A stretch of DNA of 64,000 bases from assembly GCA_017644185.1 (NCBI GenBank), contig JAEPMA010000003.1, forward strand, positions 62,001-126,000, written 5' to 3'. Positions 1-8,990 of the stretch are shown one piece after another (position 1 is the first letter of the stretch; each line of letters begins with the position of its first letter). Origin of the DNA: Rhodospirillales bacterium. GTDB taxonomy: Bacteria; Pseudomonadota; Alphaproteobacteria; Rhodospirillales; Casp-alpha2. The translations under genes were made by a program, and so were the position numbers. The notes below the pieces were generated by a model. It worked only from the letters and a program-made list of their open reading frames with translations, was not told where the DNA came from and did not search any database.

Positions 1-2015
1 CCGATATCTTCGTCCAGACCCGTGGCGCGGCAGAGGGTCAGGATTTCCTCGGTCAGAACGCGGATGCGGCGCGGATCAACACCCGCGGCTTCGTAATATT
101 CGTCGACGAGTTGTTCGAGATCTTTCAAGGGGCCGTAGCTCTCGGCGCGCGTTAGCGGCGGCGTCAGGTGATCGATGATCACCGCGCTCGTGCGCCGTTT
201 GGCCTGCGTGCCCTCACCCGGGTCGTTGACGATGAAGGGATAGATATGCGGCATCGGCCCGAACACGGCTTCCGGGAAGCAATCTTCCGACAACGCCAAC
301 GCCTTGCCGGGCAACCACTCCAGATTGCCATGTTTCCCCATATGGCAGACGGCGTCGGCGCGGAAGCCGCGCTCCAGCCAAGCATAGAACGCAAGATAAC
401 CGTGCGGCGGCACCAATGCCGGGTCGTGATAACTTTGCACCGGGTCGATGTTGTAGCCACGCGCCGGTTGAAGGCCGATCACCACGTTTCCACAACGGTA
501 AGCGGAGATCGCGAACGTGCCGCAGTCCACATCCCCTTCTTTATAAAAAGGATCGCTCTCAGGTGCGCCCCAGCGTTCCAGCACCTGTTCACGGACTTTC
601 GCGGGCAATCCCCCAAACCAGATTTGATAATCCGCGAGCGACAGACTTTCCGTCACGGTCCGACCGGCGAGATTCTTGAAATCGTTGGTGGGCCCTTTTT
701 TAAGGCGGTCGATGAGTTCGGCGCCATCGGCGGGCGCATCGATGATCCGGTAGCCCGCGTCCTTCATCGCCTTTAACACCCGAACCGAGCCCGCGGGGGT
801 ATCGAGCCCGACCCCGTTGCCGAGCCGCGCGTCCTTGTTCGGATAGTTGGCGAGTACCAATGCGACGCGGCGTTCACCTACGGGGGTGTTCCCGAGCTTC
901 GCCCAGTTCGCCGCCAATCGCGCGACGAAGTCGAGCCGGTCCGGCACCGGCTCATATGTCACGATATCGCTTTCCGTCGCCTCATCCCGGCGCGCCCTTC
1001 CCTTGAACGAGACGGCGCGGGTGAAGATGCGCCCGTCCACTTCTGGGAGTGCCACGTTCATGGCGATGTCGCGGGCGCTAAGGCCCTGCGTACCGCCTTC
1101 CCACCCCTCGCGATTGCCCCCTGAAAAAACGACCTGCAATACGGGGCAGCCGGGTTTATCGAGCGGGCCGGACGTGAAATCCTTGCCCGGCGCGGAGACC
1201 GCAAACCCGGTCGCGTTCAGCACCACTTGGGGTGCAGCGCCTTCGTAGAGGGTGGTGATCGTGTCGGCGGATACCGGGTCTTTCAGGCTTTGCGCGAAAA
1301 CCGGAAGCGGGTTGAGCCCGGCCATTTCAAGCGCCGCGATCATCCGGTCGACGGCGGCGAGATTCCCCGCTTGCACGAGGGCCCTGTAGAACACCAGCGA
1401 TGCCACGGGTCGGCCCTGTTTCCATTGCCGCCGCACGTCATCCATTGTCGGCGCTTCGATACCCGGCCAGTAAAGCCCGGCGCGTAAAAGCGTTGCCGGT
1501 TCCCGCCAGTCCGCATTGCGCCCCGTCAGCGTAGCCGCATATAACAGAAGGTTGCGGCTGTTTGCCGGGCCGCCATGAACGCCATACTGCCACAACCGGT
1601 ATTGCGCTTCGGCGTCGAGCGTCGAAAACCCGGCGAGTTCGGGATCCGGTTGATCGTCGCCGGGTAGAACGGCAAGCGCGATCCCGTTTGACCGGCACGT
1701 CTCGGCGATCTGCTCGATCCCGTAAGACCAGTATCCATAACCGCCGAGGATACGTATCACCACCAGCTTCGCATGACGCACGATCTCGTCGACGTAAAGG
1801 TCGACCGACATGTTATGACCGAGCTGCATCAAATTCGCGAGACGAAGCGTCGGCACCTCATAACCCGCATTGACGAGATCGCGCCGGGCATCTGCAAGCA
1901 GGGCCAGTTCCGTGTCGGCAGCGGAGAGATACACCACCTCACCCGGCGTCTGTCCGAGGTCGACAGCTTCTTCCCCGTCGGTGATCGCACCCGGCTGTGC
2001 GGCTAGTAGATGCAT
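1..2015 (-). CDS. cobN: Cobaltochelatase subunit CobN, partial (C-terminus outside window)
   Basis: Large subunit of the ATP-dependent aerobic cobaltochelatase (CobNST), which inserts cobalt into hydrogenobyrinate diamide. The frame reads without a stop from ATG at 2015 to the window edge, giving about 671 residues of a family that is usually 1,100-1,300 residues long. It begins MHLLAAQPGAITDGEEAVDL and carries the family's HMGKHGNLEWLPGK stretch, which is strongly conserved in CobN and in the related magnesium chelatase H subunit. It is the last visible gene of the minus-strand cob operon, behind cobW and separated from it by a palindromic repeat. CobN family membership is clear; only the length is unknown. 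Confidence 0.95.
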   Translation of the reverse strand, partial: MHLLAAQPGAITDGEEAVDLGQTPGEVVYLSAADTELALLADARRDLVNAGYEVPTLRLANLMQLGHNMSVDLYVDEIVRHAKLVVIRILGGYGYWSYGIEQIAETCRSNGIALAVLPGDDQPDPELAGFSTLDAEAQYRLWQYGVHGGPANSRNLLLYAATLTGRNADWREPATLLRAGLYWPGIEAPTMDDVRRQWKQGRPVASLVFYRALVQAGNLAAVDRMIAALEMAGLNPLPVFAQSLKDPVSADTITTLYEGAAPQVVLNATGFAVSAPGKDFTSGPLDKPGCPVLQVVFSGGNREGWEGGTQGLSARDIAMNVALPEVDGRIFTRAVSFKGRARRDEATESDIVTYEPVPDRLDFVARLAANWAKLGNTPVGERRVALVLANYPNKDARLGNGVGLDTPAGSVRVLKAMKDAGYRIIDAPADGAELIDRLKKGPTNDFKNLAGRTVTESLSLADYQIWFGGLPAKVREQVLERWGAPESDPFYKEGDVDCGTFAISAYRCGNVVIGLQPARGYNIDPVQSYHDPALVPPHGYLAFYAWLERGFRADAVCHMGKHGNLEWLPGKALALSEDCFPEAVFGPMPHIYPFIVNDPGEGTQAKRRTSAVIIDHLTPPLTRAESYGPLKDLEQLVDEYYEAAGVDPRRIRVLTEEILTLCRATGLDEDI

Positions 2016-2035
2016 CTATGCTCGAATCCCTCTAT

Positions 2036-2142
2036 CCCCTCACCCTGCCCTCTCTCCAAGGGAGAGAGAATTCCCGATCTTCCAACCCTCTCCTCGGGGA
2101 GAGGGAGGGACCCAGCCGCGAAGCGGATGGGAAGGTGAGGGG
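2036..2142. repeat. Composite intergenic palindromic repeat (three nested hairpins)
   Basis: Outer arms CCCCTCACC (2036-2044) and GGTGAGGGG (2134-2142) are perfect inverted repeats. Inside are a CTCTCTCC/GGGAGAGAG hairpin near 2048-2068, a CCCTCTCC-tc-GGGGAGAGGG hairpin (2086-2105) and a short CCGC-gaa-GCGG hairpin (2116-2126). This matches the style of dispersed palindromic intergenic repeats of Alphaproteobacteria. It lies in the 131-bp gap between cobW and cobN, so it would be transcribed and could influence the amount of cobN mRNA. Only one copy is in the window. Confidence 0.75.
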
Positions 2143-2146
2143 TCGT

Positions 2147-3169
2147 TTACCCCTTTAGCATTTCCGTGATCGCGTTCTGCTGCAACCCGGCCAAGCCGAT
2201 CACAACCAGCTCGCTGCGGCGCGTCTCACCTTCCTGCCAGGGGCGGTCGAAGTAGCGCTCGATCCGGGGGCCGACGGCCTGGATGACATGGCGCATGGGC
2301 TTGCCCGGCACGTTGACGAACCCCTTGATGCGCAGAATATCGTGCTGGGTCGTTGCGGCCTTGATCCGGGCTTCGAGTGCAACCGGATCTTCGATGTCGC
2401 CGAGCGGCACCTGGAAGCTCTCGAAATCATCGTGGTCGTGGTCGTCGTCTTCGTCGTGGTGCGACGGGCGCTGGTCGAGATCGTCCTCGACCGCCGCCGA
2501 CATGGCGAGCAAGACGCCAAGATCGATATTTCCTTTCACCGTCTCGACGACCTTCACACCGGGGCGGATCTCTCTATCGAGAACACCGCGCACGACCGGC
2601 TTGTCATCGTCCGTCATCAGATCGGATTTGTTGAGCAGCACGAGATCCGCACAGAGGAGCTGATCCTCGAACACCTCTTCCAGGGGTGAATGGTGATCCA
2701 AATTGTCGTCCGCCTCGCGTGCCGCCTGCACTTTGTCGGGGTCGTCGGCGAACCGCCCGTCACGGACCGCGGGAGCGTCGACAACGGCGACGACACCATC
2801 GACAGTGACGCGCGAGCGTACTTCCGGCCAGTTGAACGCTTTAACCAGAGGTTTGGGAAGCGCGAGACCCGAAGTTTCGATGACGATATGGTCGGGCGGC
2901 GTTTCGCGGCTTAGAAGTTTCTCCATCGTCGGCAGGAAATCGTCGGCAACGGTGCAGCAGATGCAACCGTTCGCAAGTTCCATCACATCGTCCTCGGCGC
3001 AGCCTTCGATGCCGCAGCCGTTGATCACTTCCCGGTCGACACCGATATCGCCGAACTCGTTGATGATGAGCGCGATCCGTTTTCCGTTCGCATTCGACAG
3101 GATATGCCGGATCAGCGTCGTTTTGCCGGCGCCCAGAAATCCAGTGATCACAGTCGCGGGAATCTTCAT
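2147..3169 (-). CDS. cobW: Cobalamin biosynthesis protein CobW, G3E-family GTPase metallochaperone
   Basis: P-loop GTPase of the COG0523/G3E family, thought to deliver cobalt to the CobNST chelatase. Visible signatures are the Walker A motif GFLGAGKT at residues 10-17, the metal-binding CxCC motif at C69-C71-C72 (NGCICC), and the guanine-specificity NKSD at 180-183. A His/Asp-rich stretch at about residues 237-248 is typical of CobW and may bind metal. The 340-residue length is normal. Its start overlaps the cobU stop by 4 nt (ATGA), so the two are translationally coupled. The adjacent cobN supports a cobalt role over the zinc-homeostasis paralogues of the family. Confidence 0.95.
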   Translation of the reverse strand: MKIPATVITGFLGAGKTTLIRHILSNANGKRIALIINEFGDIGVDREVINGCGIEGCAEDDVMELANGCICCTVADDFLPTMEKLLSRETPPDHIVIETSGLALPKPLVKAFNWPEVRSRVTVDGVVAVVDAPAVRDGRFADDPDKVQAAREADDNLDHHSPLEEVFEDQLLCADLVLLNKSDLMTDDDKPVVRGVLDREIRPGVKVVETVKGNIDLGVLLAMSAAVEDDLDQRPSHHDEDDDHDHDDFESFQVPLGDIEDPVALEARIKAATTQHDILRIKGFVNVPGKPMRHVIQAVGPRIERYFDRPWQEGETRRSELVVIGLAGLQQNAITEMLKG

Positions 3170-3693
3170 ATCGTTACGTCCTTCATCGTCATCGGCAATC
3201 CGGCGGCCACGAACACTACCCGGTCGGCAACCTTTGCAATCCGCTGGTGTGTGCTGCCTGCATGATCGCGGAATTGTCGCGCCATTGCGTTCTCCGGGAC
3301 AATCCCGAGACCGACCTCGTTGGACACGAACACGACGCGTGCGTCAAGGCTTGGCAAGGCCGCCGTCAGCATCGAGACCTCGCGCTCGATGTCGCGTTCC
3401 GCCATCATCAGGTTGGAGATCCAGAGCGTCAGGCAGTCGACCAGGATTGCCTTGCCGCGGCAGCTTTTGGAGGTCAACGCGCCAACCAAATCGGTCGGCG
3501 CTTCGATGGTCTCCCATTTGTCGCCCCGGCGCTGACGGTGCTTTTCGATTCGCACCGTCATTTCGCTATCCCAGGCCTCGGCGGTGGCGATATAGATCCC
3601 TCCCCCCTCGGCCTCCACAAGCTCTTCCGCATAGCGGCTCTTGCCCGAGCGCGCGCCCCCGAGAACCAGCGTCACCGGCGGCAACTTGGCCAT
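3166..3693 (-). CDS. cobU: Bifunctional adenosylcobinamide kinase / adenosylcobinamide-phosphate guanylyltransferase
   Basis: Phosphorylates adenosylcobinamide and transfers GMP to form adenosylcobinamide-GDP, the substrate of CobS. The protein (175 residues) begins [19 protein letters not shown], with the GGARSGKS P-loop at residues 12-19. The frame is open 28 codons further upstream, but that extension runs into the neighbouring phosphatase gene and lacks family similarity, so ATG at 3693 is chosen. It starts 2 nt before the upstream phosphatase gene ends and overlaps cobW by 4 nt. Called cobP in organisms that use the Cob naming of Pseudomonas denitrificans. Confidence 0.94.
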   Translation of the reverse strand: MAKLPPVTLVLGGARSGKSRYAEELVEAEGGGIYIATAEAWDSEMTVRIEKHRQRRGDKWETIEAPTDLVGALTSKSCRGKAILVDCLTLWISNLMMAERDIEREVSMLTAALPSLDARVVFVSNEVGLGIVPENAMARQFRDHAGSTHQRIAKVADRVVFVAAGLPMTMKDVTI

Positions 3694-3694
3694 A

Positions 3695-4336
3695 TCAGTG
3701 ATCCTCGCGCGCGGGACGATTGACGTGGACGATCCGCCACGCGCCGCCTTTCCCCCTGAGCAGGCCGTCCGGCACATGCTCGATCACACTGACGGATAAT
3801 GTGTGCACGGTGATCGCCATCCCCGCCGCCGGGTCGAGGCCCAATGCGTGTGAAATCGCGGCCCTGACCGTCCCCCCGTGCGAGACGCAGACAATGTCCG
3901 AGCCCGCATGCCTTTCCGTGTATTCGTCTATGGCCGCGCCGACCCGCGCGATCTGATCGGCGAAGCTCTCGCCGTTGGGCGTGCGGTTGCGCGTCGGGTC
4001 GGCCCAGAACGCGTCATAGGTTTTAGGGTCGGCGGCCCGCATCTCGTCCCAGCTCGATCCCTGCCAATCGCCGAAGCTCTGTTCGGCGAACCGTTCGTCG
4101 ATCACCGGATCTTTCGTTTCCAGCCCCGCGTTACGGATCGACTGCGCCGTCAGCTTGGCGCGGCTCAGGTGCGAGGTGTACCAAGGGGCGCTGCCGGGCA
4201 AGCGCTTGGCGAGGTTCTGGAAAGATTGCAGATCGGATAGATCGCACTCAACATCGTCGGCGCCGTAGATCTTGCCCTGCACCCCCACAACTGGCGCGTG
4301 CCGCACCAGCCACCATCTCGTCGTACCGTCATACAT
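3695..4336 (-). CDS. cobC: Histidine phosphatase family protein, probable alpha-ribazole phosphatase
   Basis: Phosphoglycerate mutase-like phosphatase of 213 residues. The catalytic RHAP (RHG-type) motif is near residue 12, and the second histidine lies in [12 protein letters not shown] near residue 153. In this operon the natural substrate is alpha-ribazole-5'-phosphate or cobalamin-5'-phosphate, the last dephosphorylation of nucleotide loop assembly (CobC in enteric bacteria). The name is not to be confused with the CobC aminotransferase of aerobic nomenclature. It overlaps the end of cobS by 8 nt. The fold is certain; the substrate rests on context. Confidence 0.85.
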   Translation of the reverse strand: MYDGTTRWWLVRHAPVVGVQGKIYGADDVECDLSDLQSFQNLAKRLPGSAPWYTSHLSRAKLTAQSIRNAGLETKDPVIDERFAEQSFGDWQGSSWDEMRAADPKTYDAFWADPTRNRTPNGESFADQIARVGAAIDEYTERHAGSDIVCVSHGGTVRAAISHALGLDPAAGMAITVHTLSVSVIEHVPDGLLRGKGGAWRIVHVNRPAREDH

Positions 4337-5111
4337 AAAACACCGAACTCCCCGCTGCGGCGGCCACGTAGACCGCGATTTCAGTTACTTGTTGTAGCGC
4401 GCCCAGAACGTCACCTGTTTGCCCGCCCAGCCTGACATGCGCCCACCAAAGCACTGCCCCGCCCAGCACGGCGGCGATCACGATGGCCGAAAAGGCTACG
4501 GATAGCGGCAGCAAAGTAAAGAGGCCGGCGAGACCGATGGCGAGGGCGAGCGCCGCCCTTCCGAGATCCGGCTGTCCGGCGTTCTTAGAAAGACCGTCCA
4601 TCCGTGCCGGCGGCATCATATGCATGACGAGGGGCAACACGCCCCTTGAGACCATCGCCGCTGCCAAAATGGCCGCGAAAGCGAAACCGGGACCGGGAAT
4701 TCCTGAAATCATCGCCGCGCGAAGCCCGACCGAGAAGATCAGCGCGAGCACCCCATAGGCGCCGATCCGGGAGTCCCGCATGATCTCGAGGGTGCGTTCA
4801 CGCACGTGCGCCCCAAGCCCATCCGCGACATCCGCAATCCCGTCTTCGTGAAGCGCCCCGGTCACGAAAACCTGTACCGCAAGCGCCACGAGCGCACAGC
4901 CGAGGGGCGAGATCTCCGTCCCGGCGACGGCGTATAAAACGCCACCCGAAATTCCCCCAACGATCGACCCCGCAAGCGGGAATGCCCAAGCCGCCCGGGC
5001 GAGCGATTCCGTTTCCAGCCCGATGATGCGCCCAACGGGAACCCGGGTCAGGAACAACACTGCGACCCTGAGATCGCGGATGGGCCTGAGATTATCGTTG
5101 CTTACTCCCAT
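4329..5111 (-). CDS. cobS: Adenosylcobinamide-GDP ribazoletransferase CobS
   Basis: Integral membrane enzyme that joins adenosylcobinamide-GDP and alpha-ribazole (phosphate) to give cobalamin (phosphate). The sequence is mostly hydrophobic helices and contains the family's N-terminal FLTRVPVG segment and the GALHEDGIADVADGLG motif that is the CobS hallmark. ATG at 5111 gives 260 residues, close to the usual 250. A GTG at 5147 would add 12 residues (MTPYAGRDRTSG) and leave only 48 bp to the divergent cobT. It is the first gene of the minus-strand cob operon. Confidence 0.93.
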   Translation of the reverse strand: MGVSNDNLRPIRDLRVAVLFLTRVPVGRIIGLETESLARAAWAFPLAGSIVGGISGGVLYAVAGTEISPLGCALVALAVQVFVTGALHEDGIADVADGLGAHVRERTLEIMRDSRIGAYGVLALIFSVGLRAAMISGIPGPGFAFAAILAAAMVSRGVLPLVMHMMPPARMDGLSKNAGQPDLGRAALALAIGLAGLFTLLPLSVAFSAIVIAAVLGGAVLWWAHVRLGGQTGDVLGALQQVTEIAVYVAAAAGSSVFYV

Positions 5112-5195
5112 ACCCGAGGTTCTATCCCGCCCCGCGTAAGGTGTCACCGAATTAAGCTTTCGGAGGCCACCGGGCGCGCTTTATAGTCCCCGACC

Positions 5196-6218
5196 ATGAA
5201 CGCCGCACCCGAAAGCATGGACGACATCCGGAAGCTGCTCGACGCCCAGCCCGGCCCGTCCGACACCGCCCGCGATGCCGCCCGCGAACGTGAATCGACG
5301 CTGACGAAACCGCCCGGTGCGCTCGGCCGGCTTGAGGAGATTTCGGCATGGCTGGCGTCCTGGCAGGATCGCCACCCGCCCTCAGTCAACAACCCGCACG
5401 TGGTCGTCTTCGCAGGCAATCACGGTGTCGCGGCCCGAGGTGTCTCCGCCTATCCAGCCGAGGTCACGAAACAGATGGTCGCCAACTTCGAAGCAGGCGG
5501 GGCTGCGGTCAATCAGTTGAGCAGAAGCGCGGGGGCCGACTTCAAAATTTACGCGCTCGACCTCGACACCCCGACCGAGGATTTCACCCAAAACCCGGCT
5601 ATGGATGAGGGGGCGTTCATAACCGCATTCAGAACGGGCTGGGACGCCGTCAATGCGGATTGCGACCTTTTGGCCATTGGCGAGATGGGAATCGCTAACA
5701 CCACATCCGCCGCCGCCGTCAGTCATGCTTTATTTGGCGGGGTGGCCGAAGACTGGACCGGCCCCGGCACCGGGGTCACGGGCGATGCGCTGTCGCTGAA
5801 AGCTAAGGTGGTCGCTGAAGCGGCCACCTACCACCGCGACACAGCCCGTGACGCTATCGATATTCTCAGACGCCTCGGCGGGCGTGAAATGGCGGCGATG
5901 GCGGGGGCGACCCTGTCGGCGCGCTATAAGAACTGTCCTGTGTTGCTGGACGGGTATGTCTCGGGGGCCGCAGCGGCAGTGCTTGAAGTCCGTCTTCCCG
6001 GCAGCCTCGATCACACCCTCGCCGCGCATGTCTCCGCAGAGCCGGGGCACCGAAGATTGCTCGACGCTATTGGTAAGACCGCACTCCTCGACCTGAACAT
6101 GCGGCTCGGCGAAGCGTCCGGTGCCGCACTCGCCATCAATATCGTCAAGGCGGCCGCCGCCTGTCACAAGGGTATGGCGAGCTTTGCGGATGCGGGTGTC
6201 AGCGGAAAGTCGGAATAA
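5196..6218 (+). CDS. cobT: Nicotinate-nucleotide--dimethylbenzimidazole phosphoribosyltransferase CobT
   Basis: Makes alpha-ribazole-5'-phosphate from nicotinate mononucleotide and 5,6-dimethylbenzimidazole, supplying the lower ligand of cobalamin. The 340 residues match the family length. Visible signatures are TKPPGALGRLEE near the N-terminus, the FAGNHGVAARGVSAYP segment, the GEMGIANTTSAAA motif and GPGTGVTG. It is divergent from cobS with a very short shared promoter region; TTTCGG (5158) and TATAGT (5182), 18 nt apart, are a weak candidate promoter. It converges on the EAL-like gene with a 3-nt gap and no visible terminator. Confidence 0.95.
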   Translation: MNAAPESMDDIRKLLDAQPGPSDTARDAARERESTLTKPPGALGRLEEISAWLASWQDRHPPSVNNPHVVVFAGNHGVAARGVSAYPAEVTKQMVANFEAGGAAVNQLSRSAGADFKIYALDLDTPTEDFTQNPAMDEGAFITAFRTGWDAVNADCDLLAIGEMGIANTTSAAAVSHALFGGVAEDWTGPGTGVTGDALSLKAKVVAEAATYHRDTARDAIDILRRLGGREMAAMAGATLSARYKNCPVLLDGYVSGAAAAVLEVRLPGSLDHTLAAHVSAEPGHRRLLDAIGKTALLDLNMRLGEASGAALAINIVKAAAACHKGMASFADAGVSGKSE

Positions 6219-6221
6219 TTT

Positions 6222-7511
6222 TCAGGCGTCTTCTTCCTGAGGTTCGGACGAACGCTCGATCCGGCGCTTGAGCTTCAGAAGATCGCGGCGGCGGCCATCT
6301 TCGGCGATCAGGTTTTCGACAAACCTGCCCTGAAACTGATCGATCCCGACGGCACGGCCGAAATCGATGGCCTCGCGGTTGTCGCAACGGCAAAGAATCC
6401 ATCTATCCGGCCCATCGCGGTCAATCAGCTTCTTGATCGTCGCCTGCACCTCGTCGCCGCCGTCGGCAAGGTTCGGATGCCAGACGATCTTGGCCAGGTC
6501 GGCCCCCAGGCGCTCGCGGTCGATGACCTGTAACGTCTCAAGCGTCAAACCGTCGAGGCACAGGCGATACCCCTTGGTCTGAACGAATTCACGCGCGAAC
6601 AGATAGGACGAGAGATCGGAGAAGATATCCTCTTTCTGCAACTCGATGACGATGGCGCCACGACGGGCCGCGGACAGGTTGTCGTCGAAGATCTGGAACT
6701 GGTCGGACAGGAGTGTGCGGATATTGATATTGAAGCTGATATCCCCCGAGATCGACACCGCGTCCGTCTTCATCAGCATCGATAATACACGCCGGTCGAG
6801 GGTTTCCGTTAGGTGCTGGAACAGCCAACGGTTCGACACCAAATTAACGCCGGGAAGGATGGTTTCACGCAGATCCTGGATCGAGATGAACAACTCGCTG
6901 AACAGTTGTTCCGGGACCATCTTGCCGTCGACCTTACAGATGAACTGACGGCGAACCAGGTTCGAAAGATCCGCGCGAGAAAGCGACTCTTCGACTTTCG
7001 CCAGCACGCTCGGTGTTAGAGGCTCGCCCTTTTTCTGTTTCTCTTTCAGGCGCTGTCGCGCATCCATACGGTTGCGCACCTCGGTCTGGCGCTTTTCCTC
7101 GGCGTCAGCCAACCCCTGCACCAGTTGAACGACTTCTTCATATTGGCCCGATGCGTCATACCAGGTGACGAACTCCCGGCCGTCCTTGCCTTCTTCCTCG
7201 ACGAGAGGGTCGTCCCCGAAAAGAAAACGGACTTTCTGGACGATGGTTTCGACCTGCCCCTTGACGCTGGTCTTGAAGAAGAAAAACAGATCCGCGTTCT
7301 TCAACGTGAACAGTTGGCCGTTCATATCCTTGATCAGGGGGTCGAAGTTGCCGGCGGCGGTACGGATATGCTGGTCGCGGCGGTTGAACGGCAGCAACTT
7401 GGAAAGATGTATGTGCGCCAGCCCGCGCCCGTCCTTGAGCTTTTCGAGGCGTCGCACGTAATCCGTGAGCAGCTTTTCCTGTGATGGGAGTTTTTCCGGT
7501 GCCGTTGCCAT
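6222..7511 (-). CDS. Degenerate EAL-domain protein, second of a tandem pair
   Basis: A 429-residue soluble protein whose C-terminal half has the EAL (c-di-GMP phosphodiesterase) fold outline but lost the catalytic set. SFNINIRTLLS stands for the VNxS strand, VIELQKEDIF for ELTES, LCLDGLTLETL for DDFGTGYSSL, KIVW for KxD, and the fold ends QFQGRFVENL. The second Asp of DDFGTG, the Asp of KxD and the Glu of AEGVE are all missing, so c-di-GMP hydrolysis is unlikely. The N-terminal 130 residues could be a decayed GGDEF domain. It starts 1 nt after the paralogous upstream gene stops, so both form one operon. A binding or scaffold role is an inference. Confidence 0.7.
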   Translation of the reverse strand: MATAPEKLPSQEKLLTDYVRRLEKLKDGRGLAHIHLSKLLPFNRRDQHIRTAAGNFDPLIKDMNGQLFTLKNADLFFFFKTSVKGQVETIVQKVRFLFGDDPLVEEEGKDGREFVTWYDASGQYEEVVQLVQGLADAEEKRQTEVRNRMDARQRLKEKQKKGEPLTPSVLAKVEESLSRADLSNLVRRQFICKVDGKMVPEQLFSELFISIQDLRETILPGVNLVSNRWLFQHLTETLDRRVLSMLMKTDAVSISGDISFNINIRTLLSDQFQIFDDNLSAARRGAIVIELQKEDIFSDLSSYLFAREFVQTKGYRLCLDGLTLETLQVIDRERLGADLAKIVWHPNLADGGDEVQATIKKLIDRDGPDRWILCRCDNREAIDFGRAVGIDQFQGRFVENLIAEDGRRRDLLKLKRRIERSSEPQEEDA

Positions 7512-7512
7512 T

Positions 7513-8769
7513 CTAGCCCGCCTTGACCTTGGCCTTCGGCTTAACCTTGGAGCGCGTCATCGCCTGCACCAGTTTGTCGATAAAATAACCCTGGAAGCGG
7601 CTGATCCCAAGCGCGAGGCCCCACTTCACGGCTTTTTCGGAATCTACCCGAGACAGGATAATGCTGTCCTTGCCCGCGTGTCCGACGGTTTCACGGAACA
7701 TCGCAAGGCGCGTGCTATCTTTCGATTCCTCTTCGAACTCCTTGCCCCACGCCACCTTGATGAAATCGGGGCGCAGATTGGCGGGGTCAAAGAACTGTAA
7801 CGCCAGCGGATTGACCCCGTCGACAAGCACCTTGTAACCGCGGTCCTGTAGCATGTCGCGCGCATACCCATATGTGTTCATATCGGCGAAGATATCGATG
7901 ATCTGCAACTCGACCACCACCTTGCCCGCATTATCACCGACCACGCGCATGAAATTCGAAAAGTCTCGCGACAAAACCGTGCCGATATTCAAATTGAGGC
8001 TGATCGGCTCTTTCATCTCGTCGAAGTTCTTGCGCCCGATGACGGACAGGACGCGCTTGTCGAGGGTCTCGGTCAAGTACTGAAACAGCCACGCACTGGT
8101 GAACAGATTGACCCCGGGGGAAACACGCTCACGTAACTCGGTCATGGCGATGAAGTGCTCGCGGAACACCATCGCACCGGCCTTGCCGGGCGCGATGTGA
8201 ATGCACGCCTGCTGACGAATCAGGTCCGCGATCCGCGTCGATTGAAGTTGCTGGTTGATCGCCGCCAGGTTTCTGGCCGAGAGGGGGTCGCCGGACTTGT
8301 CGCCCTCCTCGCTCTCGCGGTTACGCTGCAATTCCTCGATCATCACCTGCGCCTTGACCGACAGCTCGGTGGCGGCGGAGAGGAACGCGGCGAAATCCTC
8401 CTTCGACGACAGGTCGTACCAGGTCGAGAGCTTATCTTCGAACTCATCGTCGCCGGACGTCAGCGGGTCTTCGCTGAACATGGCGCGGACTTTATTAATG
8501 TACGGATCGATATCCTCGACCAGCACCTCTCGGCAGATCAGCACCAGGTCCTGATTCATCATCAGATACAGAATAGCGTCGGCGTTATTGATCAGGTTGT
8601 CGAAGACGCGGACGGCAATATTGATGAAGTGGCGCTGGCGGTTGCTGGCGCGCAGGTCGGATAGATGCAAGTGCACGGCAAAGTACCCTGACGGGTTCTC
8701 TTCGATCCGCGCCAGTTTTTCCAGGAGCACCGCCTCCTGGGTCATCGAAGCATCCAATGGCTTAGCCAT
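7513..8769 (-). CDS. Degenerate EAL-domain protein, first of a tandem pair
   Basis: A 418-residue paralogue of the downstream gene with the same layout: N-terminal segment with a GGDEF-like pattern (residues about 15-110), a charged linker, then an EAL-like C-terminal half ending RFQGYFIDKL. Catalytic positions are replaced in the same way (VVELQIIDIF, VLVDGVNPLAL, KVAW, SRVDSEKA). The pair probably arose by duplication and both copies kept the same losses, which argues for a conserved non-catalytic function. No signal peptide or membrane segment is visible. The ATG at 8769 follows a 220-bp gap to the divergent sugar operon. Confidence 0.7.
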   Translation of the reverse strand: MAKPLDASMTQEAVLLEKLARIEENPSGYFAVHLHLSDLRASNRQRHFINIAVRVFDNLINNADAILYLMMNQDLVLICREVLVEDIDPYINKVRAMFSEDPLTSGDDEFEDKLSTWYDLSSKEDFAAFLSAATELSVKAQVMIEELQRNRESEEGDKSGDPLSARNLAAINQQLQSTRIADLIRQQACIHIAPGKAGAMVFREHFIAMTELRERVSPGVNLFTSAWLFQYLTETLDKRVLSVIGRKNFDEMKEPISLNLNIGTVLSRDFSNFMRVVGDNAGKVVVELQIIDIFADMNTYGYARDMLQDRGYKVLVDGVNPLALQFFDPANLRPDFIKVAWGKEFEEESKDSTRLAMFRETVGHAGKDSIILSRVDSEKAVKWGLALGISRFQGYFIDKLVQAMTRSKVKPKAKVKAG

Positions 8770-8846
8770 GCCTTCGTTGTAATCCGCGACGTTTCACAAA
8801 CCGTTAACGATATTCGTCGTCAAATAGTACAGATAACCATCAAAAT

Positions 8847-8852
8847 ATTATA
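8847..8852 (-). promoter_or_regulatory. Candidate -10 box (TATAAT) for the EAL-like operon
   Basis: On the minus strand this AT-rich patch reads ACTATAATATTTTG, a perfect TATAAT about 78 nt upstream of the ATG at 8769. No good -35 hexamer is seen at 16-18 nt, so only the -10 is proposed. The rest of the 8770-8990 gap holds a 12-bp palindrome AAGGGCGCCCTT (8910-8921) and no gene. Confidence 0.3.
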
Positions 8853-8990
8853 GTAAAAGCCGGAAATTCGCCGCACGTCACCTGTTGAAGGGCTCTGAAT
8901 CAAGCACTTAAGGGCGCCCTTTCGCCTTGGCCCCCCGGGTTGCCGGTGGTAGTTTCCGACACCGTTAAATGAGCAGAGAATGAGATAACC

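Noticed and set aside
5112-5195. Cobalamin riboswitch expected at the cobS/cobT divergent promoters
   Set aside because: The gap is only 48-84 bp, too short for the roughly 200-nt aptamer, and no B12-box-like conserved core is seen. None was found before the NicO transporter either.
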